Shown here: positions 44,611-51,318 of the stretch, in pieces
How positions within the stretch are numbered: position 1 is the first letter of the stretch
How the letters are laid out: every line of letters starts with the position of its first letter
Assembly (NCBI RefSeq): GCF_900473965.1
Contig: NZ_UCNJ01000025.1
Span: forward strand, 1-64,000
Source: Synechococcus sp. UW179A
Lineage (GTDB): Bacteria; Cyanobacteriota; Cyanobacteriia; PCC-6307; Cyanobiaceae
Length of the DNA: 64,000 nucleotides
Direction of reading: 5' to 3'
Translations under genes and position numbers: made by a program
Notes under the pieces: generated by a model
What the model was told of the DNA's origin: nothing
Seen by the model: only the letters and a program-made list of their open reading frames with translations
The model's database searches: none

Positions 44611-45558
44611 TCAATACCTCCTTCGGATTCCGAATTGACTGATACGGTAGTTGGATTTGTTAGCAGTAAGCACATGTGGTTTGCCAGTTACCTTACGGGT
44701 ATAAACTCTGCGAACATCTTGTTGGGATGCTTGATGAATTCTGCCCGACTCAATATATCTCGGATCACGATATCTAGGATCATGATGCCTAGGGTCATGA
44801 TGCCTAGGGTCATGATGGTGATGTTGCTGCTTTGTATCACTTGATTGTTCATATCTAGAATGATCTTTATGGTCTGTTGCGTACTTTTCTTTGCTTGACG
44901 TCTTGCCTTTGGAGGATTTATCGCAGTCCTTCTTATGTTTTTCATTGCTTGATGTGCTGTTTCTGGAGGACTGGCGATCGTTCGTAGTGTATTTTTCATC
45001 ACTTGATGTTCTATCTCCAGAAGACTGATGTTCCTTCGTTCTGTAGTTTTCTTCATATGATCTCCCATTTGTAGACGCCGATGTGCCCCCCGCGTGCACA
45101 TGATTGGTACTTGTTGTCGTGGCTTCGACATCTGTTGCGATTGAATTAAATCCTGAATCAATGGAGCCCGCTCCTGAATCAATGGAGCCCGCTCCTGAAT
45201 TAGTGGAGCCCGCTCCTGAATTAGTGGGGCCCGCTCCTGAATTAGTAGGGCCCGCTCCTGAAGCTGATGTTCCTAGCCTGAAAGCACGAGTCGCAGACAT
45301 TTCGTATTTGCTTTTGCCTTCCCAGCAAGTAATCATAAAAGCATTGTTACCAATGCCTTGAAGCTTGCATTGGTCGGGTGTTTTTGTTAATGACGATTTG
45401 CCTTCATTTTTGGCGGCAAATGTGACGGCTTGTGTTTCGGCAACACCGAAATTGGTGGCTCGCTTTTGAGCAATAACTGGTTGAATTGCCATCCTAGATA
45501 TGCCTGGAGCAGCGGATCCAGCAATGACTAGGGTGACAAGAACTGAAGTGAGATTCAT
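44611..45558 (-). CDS. Repeat-rich exported protein (GAG-T/I-NS repeats and His-Asp-Pro-Arg repeats)
   Basis: This 315-aa protein has an N-terminal signal peptide (hydrophobic to about residue 30), a small Cys-containing domain (residues about 35-92, CKLQG...ITCWEG), five tandem 7-residue repeats of GAGPTNS or GAGSIDS type (about 100-135), a long Ser/Lys/Glu/Asp hydrophilic stretch, and a HHHHDPRHHDPR block of four near-identical units before a basic C-terminus. It should be secreted or exposed on the surface. The repeats are of a kind that change length by slippage. It lies 46 bases after the pilin-like gene on the same strand. No known family is recognised. Confidence 0.8.
   Translation of the reverse strand: MNLTSVLVTLVIAGSAAPGISRMAIQPVIAQKRATNFGVAETQAVTFAAKNEGKSSLTKTPDQCKLQGIGNNAFMITCWEGKSKYEMSATRAFRLGTSASGAGPTNSGAGPTNSGAGSTNSGAGSIDSGAGSIDSGFNSIATDVEATTTSTNHVHAGGTSASTNGRSYEENYRTKEHQSSGDRTSSDEKYTTNDRQSSRNSTSSNEKHKKDCDKSSKGKTSSKEKYATDHKDHSRYEQSSDTKQQHHHHDPRHHDPRHHDPRYRDPRYIESGRIHQASQQDVRRVYTRKVTGKPHVLTANKSNYRISQFGIRRRY
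45140..45270 (-). repeat. Tandem 21-bp coding repeats
   Basis: About five to six copies of a 21-base unit (GGAGCGGGCYCCACTAATTC-like on the minus strand) encode the seven-residue GAG-x-x-x-S repeats. Copies 1-2 and 4-5 are almost identical at the base level, indicating recent duplication or gene conversion. Confidence 0.85.
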
Positions 45559-45604
45559 GGTTTTAGTTTGGTGGTTTGGTTATTTGGGTATTTAATTGTC
45601 AGAT

Positions 45605-45991
45605 TTAGGAGATCGTAGACTTAACTGGGAATTCCGGAATGCCATCTTCATCAATAACAACTGTCCAGCGATCTTCGCCTCCTTCAGCAACAACTGATCC
45701 TGTTTCGATGCAGTTGTAAGTGGCAAGAGTCACGTCAGATCCAGCATCAGCTTGAGTGACGGTTGGTACTGGGTGTTCGAAGATTAGTGCAGTTGAACAA
45801 TCTCTAGCAGCGTCAACAACGAATTGCTTGGCGTTACTGGAATTAGTGCTTTCAAAAGCTCTAGTAAAGCTTGGAAGAGCTAGTGAACTGAGGATGCCGA
45901 CGATTGAGACGGTGACCATCAGCTCAATGAGTGTGAAACCGTTTTGCTTTTGATTGCGCTTAGCAATAAAACGGCTGAGACGAGTTTTCAT
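45605..45991 (-). CDS. Type IV pilin-like protein
   Basis: This 128-aa protein has a basic leader with a prepilin peptidase site, NG/FTLIELMVTVSIVGILSSLALP, in which Phe is residue +1 and Glu residue +5. A hydrophobic N-terminal helix and a variable C-terminal head with two cysteines (CSTAL, YNCIETG) follow. It would be exported and assembled in a type IV pilus or pseudopilus used for surface contact or DNA uptake. The ATG at 45991 is preferred over a start at 46075. No pilus assembly genes are nearby, so this is an orphan pilin next to a secreted repeat protein. Confidence 0.88.
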   Translation of the reverse strand: MKTRLSRFIAKRNQKQNGFTLIELMVTVSIVGILSSLALPSFTRAFESTNSSNAKQFVVDAARDCSTALIFEHPVPTVTQADAGSDVTLATYNCIETGSVVAEGGEDRWTVVIDEDGIPEFPVKSTIS

Positions 45992-46671
45992 TGGTTTTGA
46001 GTGAAGTAATAGAGGTCTCCCTCCGATGCACACACCATCTCCGGATCTACTGTCTGCTGTGATGACCTGAGACAATGAAGGCTGTGATTCTGCTCACAGC
46101 GTCCTGAAGACTGAATTGTTTTGCCGAGGGGTGGGGTTAGTCACCCACAACTTGCAAGACCACCCTGCTTTCCCTTTAAGGGGCTTGTATTTCTTTCAAA
46201 CACCTCGCATGGGTAGCAGGCTTTACGACCATTATTCAATAAGACATAGTCATTGCTTGCTCGCATATCTTCTTGACCAGGGAACTTCCGCCAGTGTGTA
46301 GCGTGTCAATACTTAAACTTCCTGCGTGCAAAGTTTAGATTATGCAACGGTTGGCTTCTATCTAAAATAGATGTTTTGATAACTATATCCGCAATCTTTG
46401 AAGGATTGTGGTTTTCATTGTTAAACTAATTTCTTGATCTGCTTCCGTGAGCAATCATTGTTTTGTGGTTTTTATCATTGCTGCTTAACTCGGTAAGATA
46501 TTTAAACTATGAAGCTAGCCAACTCTGTTAGGGTTAGGGATTAAAAAGAATCTGCCGATAACACCAGCAATAGCGACAAAAGTAGACAGTTTCATGTATT
46601 TGATAAAAGGAGAGAAGGTCGTCGCTCCCGGACCTCTTGACCATCTCCGCAACCAATTCGATTCATATCAC
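45992..46671. other. Gene-poor AT-rich spacer
   Basis: No supported gene is seen in about 680 bases upstream of the pilin-like gene. Several hairpin-prone and T-rich tracts occur. It presumably holds the pilin promoter on the minus strand. Confidence 0.4.
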
Positions 46672-46953
46672 TTAAAGGCTTGAAACAGCAACCATTAACT
46701 CTCCCCACTCGGGGCGGATCGCTACATGATCAGGTCCGTCGGTTGATACCCGTCTAGCGTCCGTGCCCATGGGGTAGCTTCCGGATGCCTGCCTCGAGTT
46801 GTCTTCAAAAAATGTCCGGACTACACTTTCCCGGCTCAGGGGGCATCAATGTAGGCCGAGTCCCGACTGATCAGTAAGACGGAGCCTTGTTTAAGCCTTA
46901 GCGCGTCAAAGCTGATGTCAGCAACATTTGCAATGAGGTTGTTGGCTTTTTAT
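46672..46953 (-). pseudogene. Decayed coding remnants, two frames
   Basis: Two adjacent minus-strand frames read like protein but lack starts. The first (about 46836-46950) gives LIANVADISFDALRLKQGSV and ends IDAP. The second (46672-46845) gives DARRVSTDGPDHVAIRP then EWGELMVAVSSL. The block is more GC-rich than its surroundings. I take these as fragments of a lost gene or genes; the family is not recognised. Confidence 0.35.
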
Positions 46954-46993
46954 TTCTAATCAGCTATCAATATTAAGGAGCCATGTATAGACC

Positions 46994-47152
46994 ATGCATC
47001 AAAAACTTTTAGGGTTTCTTGCCGTTGCTCTCCTTTTTGCTGGATGCAACGTTGACGTCAAGATGCTTGAGGAATGTAAAGATAAAGATGGAAAACCCCT
47101 GCCTGAGTGGATCTGTCGCAAAGGGGGGCCAGGAGAAGGTCAAGGCAATTAG
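46994..47152 (+). CDS. Small lipoprotein, 52 aa
   Basis: An ATG at 46994 opens a 52-codon frame with a classic lipoprotein signal: MHQKLLGFLAVALLFAGC, lipobox FAGC with the lipid-attached Cys at residue 18. The mature part is 35 residues, with Cys at 28 and 41 of the precursor and a Gly-rich end. AAGGAG lies at 46975-46980, 13 bases before the start. It should be anchored in a membrane facing the periplasm. It is an orphan in the island with unknown function. Confidence 0.72.
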   Translation: MHQKLLGFLAVALLFAGCNVDVKMLEECKDKDGKPLPEWICRKGGPGEGQGN

Positions 47153-47211
47153 ACCACTAAAAGATGGGTATGGCAAATACAACGGCTTTAAAGGTTAAAG
47201 GTCTATCCAAT

Positions 47212-47246
47212 AAAAAAGACCCAACGCCTTGGCGACCGCTGGGTCT
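47212..47246 (-). terminator. Intrinsic terminator, minus strand
   Basis: A stem AGACCCA/TGGGTCT is followed by six T on the minus strand. It would end a leftward transcript arising at about 47296-47500, where only a weak 64-codon frame is seen. Confidence 0.7.
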
Positions 47247-47295
47247 CATGGTTGTCCGTGTAAGGAGTTGGATGCCCTAGTGAGGAGAACCAACT

Positions 47296-47490
47296 CTATA
47301 AATCATAGCAAACACATGTACTATCTGCTAGTGAATTTGTACTCATTTGCGTAGACAGATGATCCGAGCTGCTCTTCAAGCAAAAAGGCTCTTCCTGCTC
47401 ATGACTGGGTGATGCCAGTAAAAGACATGCACGTTCCGCTGGGGTGCAGGGTGGGGGTGAGGAGTTGGGACTCATGCTGTGAAGGGCCAA
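47296..47490 (-). CDS. Possible small hypothetical protein
   Basis: This frame encodes up to 64 residues from a TTG at 47490, or 59 from an ATG at 47475, with six cysteines and a Ser/Pro-rich start. It is supported mainly by the minus-strand terminator 50 bases after its stop. No family or ribosome site is recognised, and the transcript could instead be an RNA. Confidence 0.35.
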   Translation of the reverse strand: MALHSMSPNSSPPPCTPAERACLLLASPSHEQEEPFCLKSSSDHLSTQMSTNSLADSTCVCYDL

Positions 47491-47543
47491 TTGTTTCCGA
47501 AAGCGCGAAAGCTTGTGCCGTTTGCCCCACTGGTCGCAACTGA

Positions 47544-47571
47544 TTGCATGGCCATGCTCAGCGAATAATAT
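47544..47571 (+). promoter_or_regulatory. Sigma-70-type promoter of the small RNA
   Basis: TTGCAT at 47544-47549 and TAATAT at 47566-47571 are separated by 16 bases, a good match to a housekeeping promoter. A start near 47578 would begin the small RNA directly upstream of its terminator. Confidence 0.65.
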
Positions 47572-47577
47572 CTATTT

Positions 47578-47665
47578 GTGAGGAGAAAACACTCGCGGGG
47601 TGGAAACAAGGCAACACTCCCTCAAGAGTTTTCAGAACCCCTGCCTTCGGCAGGGGTTTCTTTTT
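47578..47665 (+). ncRNA. Yfr2-family-like small RNA
   Basis: A promoter, about 88 transcribed bases and a strong terminator form an independent RNA gene with no coding frame. Its middle folds as GGGGTG/CACTCC (47597-47602 and 47615-47620) whose loop presents GGAAACA (47602-47608) and a near-copy GGCAACA (47610-47616). From memory, doubled GGAAACA in a hairpin loop is the hallmark of the cyanobacterial Yfr2 family. A covariance search would settle it. Its regulated target is unknown. Confidence 0.65.
47636..47665 (+). terminator. Terminator of the small RNA
   Basis: A 10-bp stem AACCCCTGCC/GGCAGGGGTT closes a three-base loop and is followed by TTCTTTTT on the + strand. It ends the Yfr2-like RNA and separates it from the pseudogene at 47688. 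Confidence 0.9.
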
Positions 47666-47687
47666 GATTAATTGGCCAGTGAACATT

Positions 47688-48006
47688 GTGCGCACATTGA
47701 TGATCAGTGGTGCAAGTCGTGGCATCGGGCAGGCCATTGCAAAGAAGGCATTGGCTGATGGTCACCGCTTAAGCCTCGGTCTCAGAGATTTGAACTCGGT
47801 ACAAGGTTCAGTGCTGGATCCAGACGTTGCTGGAAAACATCGCGTCATGCTGCACTCATACTCAGCCTGAAGATATTGCCGAAATAAGCTCTGCACTGCT
47901 TAAGTTTGACAATAGAGCTGTTCCTTTTGAAGTATCTGTTAACTCAATCTTGGATGGTAATGAGTCTGTTAAAGTGTCTGGATTTGGTGGATGGTCTATT
48001 AACTAA
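47688..48006 (+). pseudogene. Short-chain dehydrogenase with large internal deletion
   Basis: From a GTG at 47688 the frame encodes an SDR start with the nucleotide motif SGASRGIGQAIAKKAL and stops after 60 codons at 47870. From about 47863 a second frame, shifted by one, reads QPEDIAEISSALLKFD then VPFEVSVN, the usual C-terminal end of an SDR, to a stop at 48006. An intact SDR is about 230-250 aa; roughly 120-140 codons covering the catalytic Tyr-Lys are missing. It is therefore a broken gene with both ends retained. Confidence 0.75.
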
Positions 48007-48038
48007 ATAGTTGCACGTTCGTTGTGTTGTTTGGAGCA

Positions 48039-48152
48039 ATGGATATTTTGGAGATGCTTGGCTTGCTGGCAAGCAGGCCTAAAACAGTGATTGGGATTGC
48101 TCGTTTCACTGCGTTTGCTGTTGTATTGGCGATCTACACACTCAATTGCTGA
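48039..48152 (+). CDS. Candidate 37-aa small membrane protein
   Basis: An ATG at 48039 opens a 37-codon frame with a short polar start (MDILEMLGLLASRPK) and a hydrophobic C-terminal helix (FTAFAVVLAIYTL). TTGGAG precedes the start by three to eight bases. It follows the SDR pseudogene by 32 bases. The length and the hydrophobic stretch are compatible with a small membrane peptide, but no homologue is recognised. Confidence 0.35.
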   Translation: MDILEMLGLLASRPKTVIGIARFTAFAVVLAIYTLNC

Positions 48153-48577
48153 TCGAAAGTTCTCGGCTACCCCACTGCACTTGGTACTGAGCATCAGAGT
48201 CTTTCATCAAATCAGGTGCAGCAGTCTGAGCTGATGTTTAACCAGCTTCATGTCGGGCAATCATCAGATTGATGGTGTCCTCAGGCTGCTTATCAGGGGG
48301 ACGCAGCTTTAAGTCATGACTTGTGGGAAGCAGGTTGAGTCTGTTCTTTTGGGAACTTCTTGTCTCCAGAGGTTGAAGGCGGCAGAACGGGTGGGCCTAT
48401 GGTTTAGGCTCTCATCTCGTTATCAGTGCTGTCTGGTGGCGGACGCACGCAAATGGATCAATCAAGAATGCATGTTGTTTATTTGGCATAACAAGACCTA
48501 TGTCAATGAAAACGACGGTTTCTTTGTTGAGTGCTTCTGGTTGCGATCTTGCGTTTTGAGTGGCCCTCGTTATGACA
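48153..48577. other. Spacer with one weak frame
   Basis: A + strand frame from 48316 to 48642 (108 codons) contains a plausible middle (ARKWINQECMLFIWHNKTYV) but an implausible Cys-rich end that lies opposite a better small gene. It may be a decayed gene. Nothing else is supported here. Confidence 0.3.
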
Positions 48578-48760
48578 TCAGCGCTTTTCATTGGCTTTGT
48601 TGTCAAACATCCATTCCATCATTCCCTTGCTGTCGTTTTTAAGGGAGACAATTCCGAAGCTCACTAGAAACACCAGCGAGACAGTGATCAGAACAGCTGC
48701 ACTGATCTCGCTGATTTCCAGATTTCCCAGTGAAAGAGTGAGTAACACTAGCCAATTCAT
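48578..48760 (-). CDS. Small single-pass membrane protein, 60 aa
   Basis: This 60-aa frame from an ATG has a hydrophobic segment (ISAAVLITVSLVFLVSFGIVS, about residues 19-39) followed by a charged C-terminal tail (LKNDSKGMMEWMFDNKANEKR), which would be cytoplasmic. The composition is that of a genuine small membrane protein. It is isolated in the island, with unknown function and no recognised family. Confidence 0.5.
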   Translation of the reverse strand: MNWLVLLTLSLGNLEISEISAAVLITVSLVFLVSFGIVSLKNDSKGMMEWMFDNKANEKR

Positions 48761-49112
48761 TCAGCCGTTTCGCATCGTCCTTCTCTGGGGACTGGGCCAA
48801 GAATGAGGAGCATTTTTTCGTCTGGAAATGTCTGATTGACAGACAAAACTGATATCAGCCAGTTCAACATTTTATTCGACCATATTGGACAAGGTTAGCC
48901 CTGGCCTTTGAGTTGGAGTTCGCCAGTTAGAGCCGCTTATCAACACTCAATATCGTTGTATCCGATTTGACTCAGCAAACGATGCTTTTGCGGTTTGGTG
49001 TTTCCGGTCAAGATGGCGATGGCTAGTGCTGCGATTGCGTGAGTACGACCAAACGTTCATGGTGCGTAGCGGTCCATGCCAGTGGTCTTTTGGATGAATC
49101 TCAATCCAAAGC
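48761..49112. other. Spacer without supported genes
   Basis: About 350 bases hold no convincing coding frame. A 65-codon minus-strand frame at 48947-49144 is Arg/His-rich, overlaps the downstream terminator and is not accepted. Confidence 0.4.
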
Positions 49113-49139
49113 AAAAGGGGCCGGATGAATCCGACCCCT
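49113..49139 (-). terminator. Terminator of the small exported protein gene
   Basis: AGGGG/CCCCT and GGAT/ATCC pairs form an imperfect stem followed by TTTTGC on the minus strand, about 85 bases after the stop of the 47-aa exported protein gene. Confidence 0.6.
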
Positions 49140-49223
49140 ACCACCTACTTCTTTTGATGATGGCAGTGAAGTTAACTCTTGCAGGGAAGCCTTAACGTGT
49201 CGAGACCAACTATGTCGTTGCCG

Positions 49224-49367
49224 TCAGGACTGAGCCTCGCGTTCCTGAATTTGCTCAGTGGTCTCGGCATCTGCTGAGTTCTGGCTGCGCTGACATCCAG
49301 CTGAGCCTGCGAATGCAGGAGCTGAAATTAAAAGCGTTGCGCAGAGGAGAGTTGAGAGGCGAAGCAT
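49224..49367 (-). CDS. Small exported protein, 47 aa
   Basis: An ATG at 49367 on the minus strand opens a 47-codon frame with a clear signal peptide, MLRLSTLLCATLLISAPAFA, and a probable AFA/GS cleavage site. The mature 27 residues are Gln/Glu/Ser-rich with one Cys. SAGC is a poor lipobox, so it is probably periplasmic or secreted rather than a lipoprotein. A downstream terminator supports expression. Function is unknown. Confidence 0.65.
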   Translation of the reverse strand: MLRLSTLLCATLLISAPAFAGSAGCQRSQNSADAETTEQIQEREAQS

Positions 49368-49451
49368 CGTTGTGAATCAAGTTTTGAAATGTTGGCGAAT
49401 CAACCCCTTCGACCGCGAGCATCAACCACCAGACTCAAAAAATCAGGCCAT

Positions 49452-49544
49452 ATGAAACCAGCCTCGCCGCCCGATTGGTTTGACTCTTTCCGTGACAAGT
49501 TCAGGCGTAAGGCATTGCTCATATCGTCGTCAGACGCTGCTTGA
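49452..49544 (+). CDS. Candidate 30-aa basic peptide
   Basis: An ATG at 49452 opens a 30-codon frame with an amphipathic, aromatic/basic core (DWFDSFRDKFRRKALLI). Codon choice is gene-like, but nothing beyond that supports it. It precedes the 100-aa hypothetical gene by about 50 bases in the same direction. Confidence 0.3.
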   Translation: MKPASPPDWFDSFRDKFRRKALLISSSDAA

Positions 49545-49595
49545 TCCCAAAGCTCATCTATTGCTTAGTGGCTTAAAAATGCTGGCTGACGCAAA

Positions 49596-49898
49596 GTGAT
49601 GTCATCAAAGGGTGCGACCGTGTTTTGTATTCAACGGCTTTCTGACAAAGGCTGGGACTGCATCGCAGAAAATCTCAACCTGCTTGAAGCAAGAGCGAAA
49701 GCAACACTTTGGTCTCAAGAGCATGCAGCTGCCTTTCGGGTCGTGAGTGTCGATCAATCCGACATGCAGTTTCTCTGCAGGGATGGGGTGATTCTGGTTG
49801 ATCTTTCCGAACCAGCGGATCTGACTGCCGCTTTGGAGGGGCAGCCATCCGTGCTGATGGAAGACATCTCCTGGAAAATTCTGGCGGAGGCCAACTGA
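49596..49898 (+). CDS. Hypothetical protein, 100 aa
   Basis: This small soluble protein is not recognised. It has an alternating strand/helix layout (VFCIQRLSDKGWDCIAENL, LEARAKATLWSQEH) that recalls compact alpha/beta domains, with two cysteines. GTG at 49596 and ATG at 49599 are both possible starts. It is the last gene of the island before rpsD, and its composition is again GC-richer. Confidence 0.6.
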   Translation: MMSSKGATVFCIQRLSDKGWDCIAENLNLLEARAKATLWSQEHAAAFRVVSVDQSDMQFLCRDGVILVDLSEPADLTAALEGQPSVLMEDISWKILAEAN

Positions 49899-49971
49899 AG
49901 CTTGCCGCTATGGCTTGTGGTGAGAGGTCGTTTGAGTGACCCCTCTGCTAACGATGCATTGATTTCGACAT

Positions 49972-50003
49972 AAAAAACCCCGCTCCAGAAGAACCGTGCG
50001 GGG
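49972..50003 (-). terminator. Intrinsic terminator of rpsD
   Basis: A CCCCGC/GCGGGG stem is followed by TTTTTT on the minus strand. It lies about 40 bases after the rpsD stop. Confidence 0.88.
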
Positions 50004-50041
50004 AATACAAAGCAAGAACGTGGTGAGATGCGAGGCAGGCC

Positions 50042-50650
50042 TCAGACTTTGCGGGAGTAGTACTCCACCACCAACAGTTCATTGATCTCGAGAGCGACCC
50101 ATTCGCGTTCGCACTTACTGATCACCTTGGCGTTGAGCTTTCCTTTGTCGAGCTCTAGATGGGGGGGCACGTTGGCAAGACCTGGGAATTCCAGGTTGCC
50201 TTCAGCCAATTTCTTGCTGCCCTTGCGCTCACGGACGGCGATGACATCACCGGCCTTGCATTGATAGCTGGCGATATCGGTGACGCGGCCATTCACGGTG
50301 ACATGGCCGTGATTCACAAGCTGGCGGGCGCCAGGCACTGTGGGGCCGAAACCGAGGCGGAAGCAGACGTTATCGAGACGGTTTTCGAGAAGTTTGAGCA
50401 GGTTGGTTCCTGTGGAACCGTCCTGAGCGCGTGCTTTTTTCACGTAGCGCACAAGTTGGCGTTCGGAGACGCCGTAGTTGAAACGAAGCTTCTGCTTCTC
50501 TTCAAGGCGGATTGCATATTCAGAGCGCTTGCGACGGGCTTGGCCGTGCTGACCGGGTGGATAGGACCGCTTTGCGGCCTTCCGGGTGAGACCAGGGAGG
50601 TCTCCCAAGCGCCGCGTGATCCTCAGGCGAGGGCCGCGGTAACGAGACAT
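50042..50650 (-). CDS. rpsD: 30S ribosomal protein S4
   Basis: This 202-aa primary 16S rRNA-binding protein nucleates 30S assembly. The family start [15 protein letters not shown], the [11 protein letters not shown] motif, and the S4 RNA-binding domain ([14 protein letters not shown]...[14 protein letters not shown]) are intact. The ATG at 50650 begins the conserved N-terminus, so a longer upstream frame to 50737 is rejected. It is monocistronic with its own terminator. Confidence 0.97.
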   Translation of the reverse strand: MSRYRGPRLRITRRLGDLPGLTRKAAKRSYPPGQHGQARRKRSEYAIRLEEKQKLRFNYGVSERQLVRYVKKARAQDGSTGTNLLKLLENRLDNVCFRLGFGPTVPGARQLVNHGHVTVNGRVTDIASYQCKAGDVIAVRERKGSKKLAEGNLEFPGLANVPPHLELDKGKLNAKVISKCEREWVALEINELLVVEYYSRKV

Positions 50651-50790
50651 AGGTGAAGAAGGTGTTGGACCATTCACGCTGATGAAACGCCATGCTGGAC
50701 TTGATGTCAGCTTTGCGTTTCTGCATGCGCGAACCACCCATCCTATCTGTCGGCTTCCTCGAGACCGTTGGACAGGGTTTCAGCAAGGCC

Positions 50791-51003
50791 ATGGCCCAAC
50801 TGATGATCGCAGCGATCGGTTTTTATCGCAGCTGGTTGTCTCCACTATTTGGCCCACGTTGTCGCTTCATTCCCAGCTGCAGTGCCTACGGATTGGAAGC
50901 GATTCAGCGCCACGGCCCCTGGCGTGGTGGCTGGCTCACTCTGCGCCGGGTCTGTCGCTGTCATCCCTTTACCCCCTGCGGTTGTGACCCCGTTCCTGAT
51001 TGA
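50791..51003 (+). CDS. yidD: Membrane protein insertion efficiency factor YidD
   Basis: This 70-aa protein helps YidC-dependent insertion of inner-membrane proteins. The diagnostic FYRSWLSPLFGPRCRFIPSCS and YGLEAIQRHGPWRGGWLTLRR segments and the closing CRCHPF are present. The ATG at 50791 is chosen over an upstream ATG at 50692 that would add 33 non-family residues. The next gene begins four bases after its stop. Confidence 0.95.
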   Translation: MAQLMIAAIGFYRSWLSPLFGPRCRFIPSCSAYGLEAIQRHGPWRGGWLTLRRVCRCHPFTPCGCDPVPD

Positions 51004-51007
51004 GTCC

Positions 51008-51292
51008 ATGCATCTGACCTTGTTCAGCAGGCAGGGCTGCTGCCTATGTGAAGGCTTGGAGCAACGGCTTCAAGGCCTAGATCTCAGTCGCTTCGAGCCA
51101 CCGCTGAGTTTGGAGGTGATCGACATTGATGGCGAGGGGATTGATCCGCAACTGCGGACTCGTTACGACCTTGAAGTGCCGGTTCTGGCACTGCAGGGCA
51201 AGCCCTTGCCACGGGTTTCCCCTCGCCTGAGCGGTGAGGGACTGTTCAATTGGTTGCAACGGCACTGCTCCAGCATCGCCGGATCGGACTAG
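51008..51292 (+). CDS. Glutaredoxin-like (DUF836) protein
   Basis: This 94-aa thioredoxin-fold protein carries a CCLCEG motif (redox CxxC) directly after the first strand (HLTLFSRQG), the cis-Pro in YDLEVPVLAL, and a short C-terminal helix, as in DUF836/glutaredoxin-like proteins. It is probably a cytoplasmic thiol oxidoreductase, but its partner is unknown. It lies between yidD and murE in a tight rightward group. Confidence 0.87.
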   Translation: MHLTLFSRQGCCLCEGLEQRLQGLDLSRFEPPLSLEVIDIDGEGIDPQLRTRYDLEVPVLALQGKPLPRVSPRLSGEGLFNWLQRHCSSIAGSD

Positions 51293-51318
51293 AACGGCCT
51301 CAGCTTTAGGAGCCGGTG

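Noticed and set aside
44740-45270. Possible CRISPR array in the repeat tract
   Set aside because: Repeats are contiguous, short, in frame and encode amino acid repeats of one exported protein; there are no spacers.
46116-46301. 61-codon + strand frame upstream of the pilin gene
   Set aside because: No ribosome site, no family and implausible composition; it is probably the pilin promoter region.
47440-47470. ACTCCTCAC on the minus strand, resembling the Yfr1 core motif
   Set aside because: The second part of the motif (CAC end, flanking stem-loops and a nearby terminator) is missing.
48947-49144. 65-codon minus-strand frame
   Set aside because: Its start is inside a terminator stem and its composition is random.
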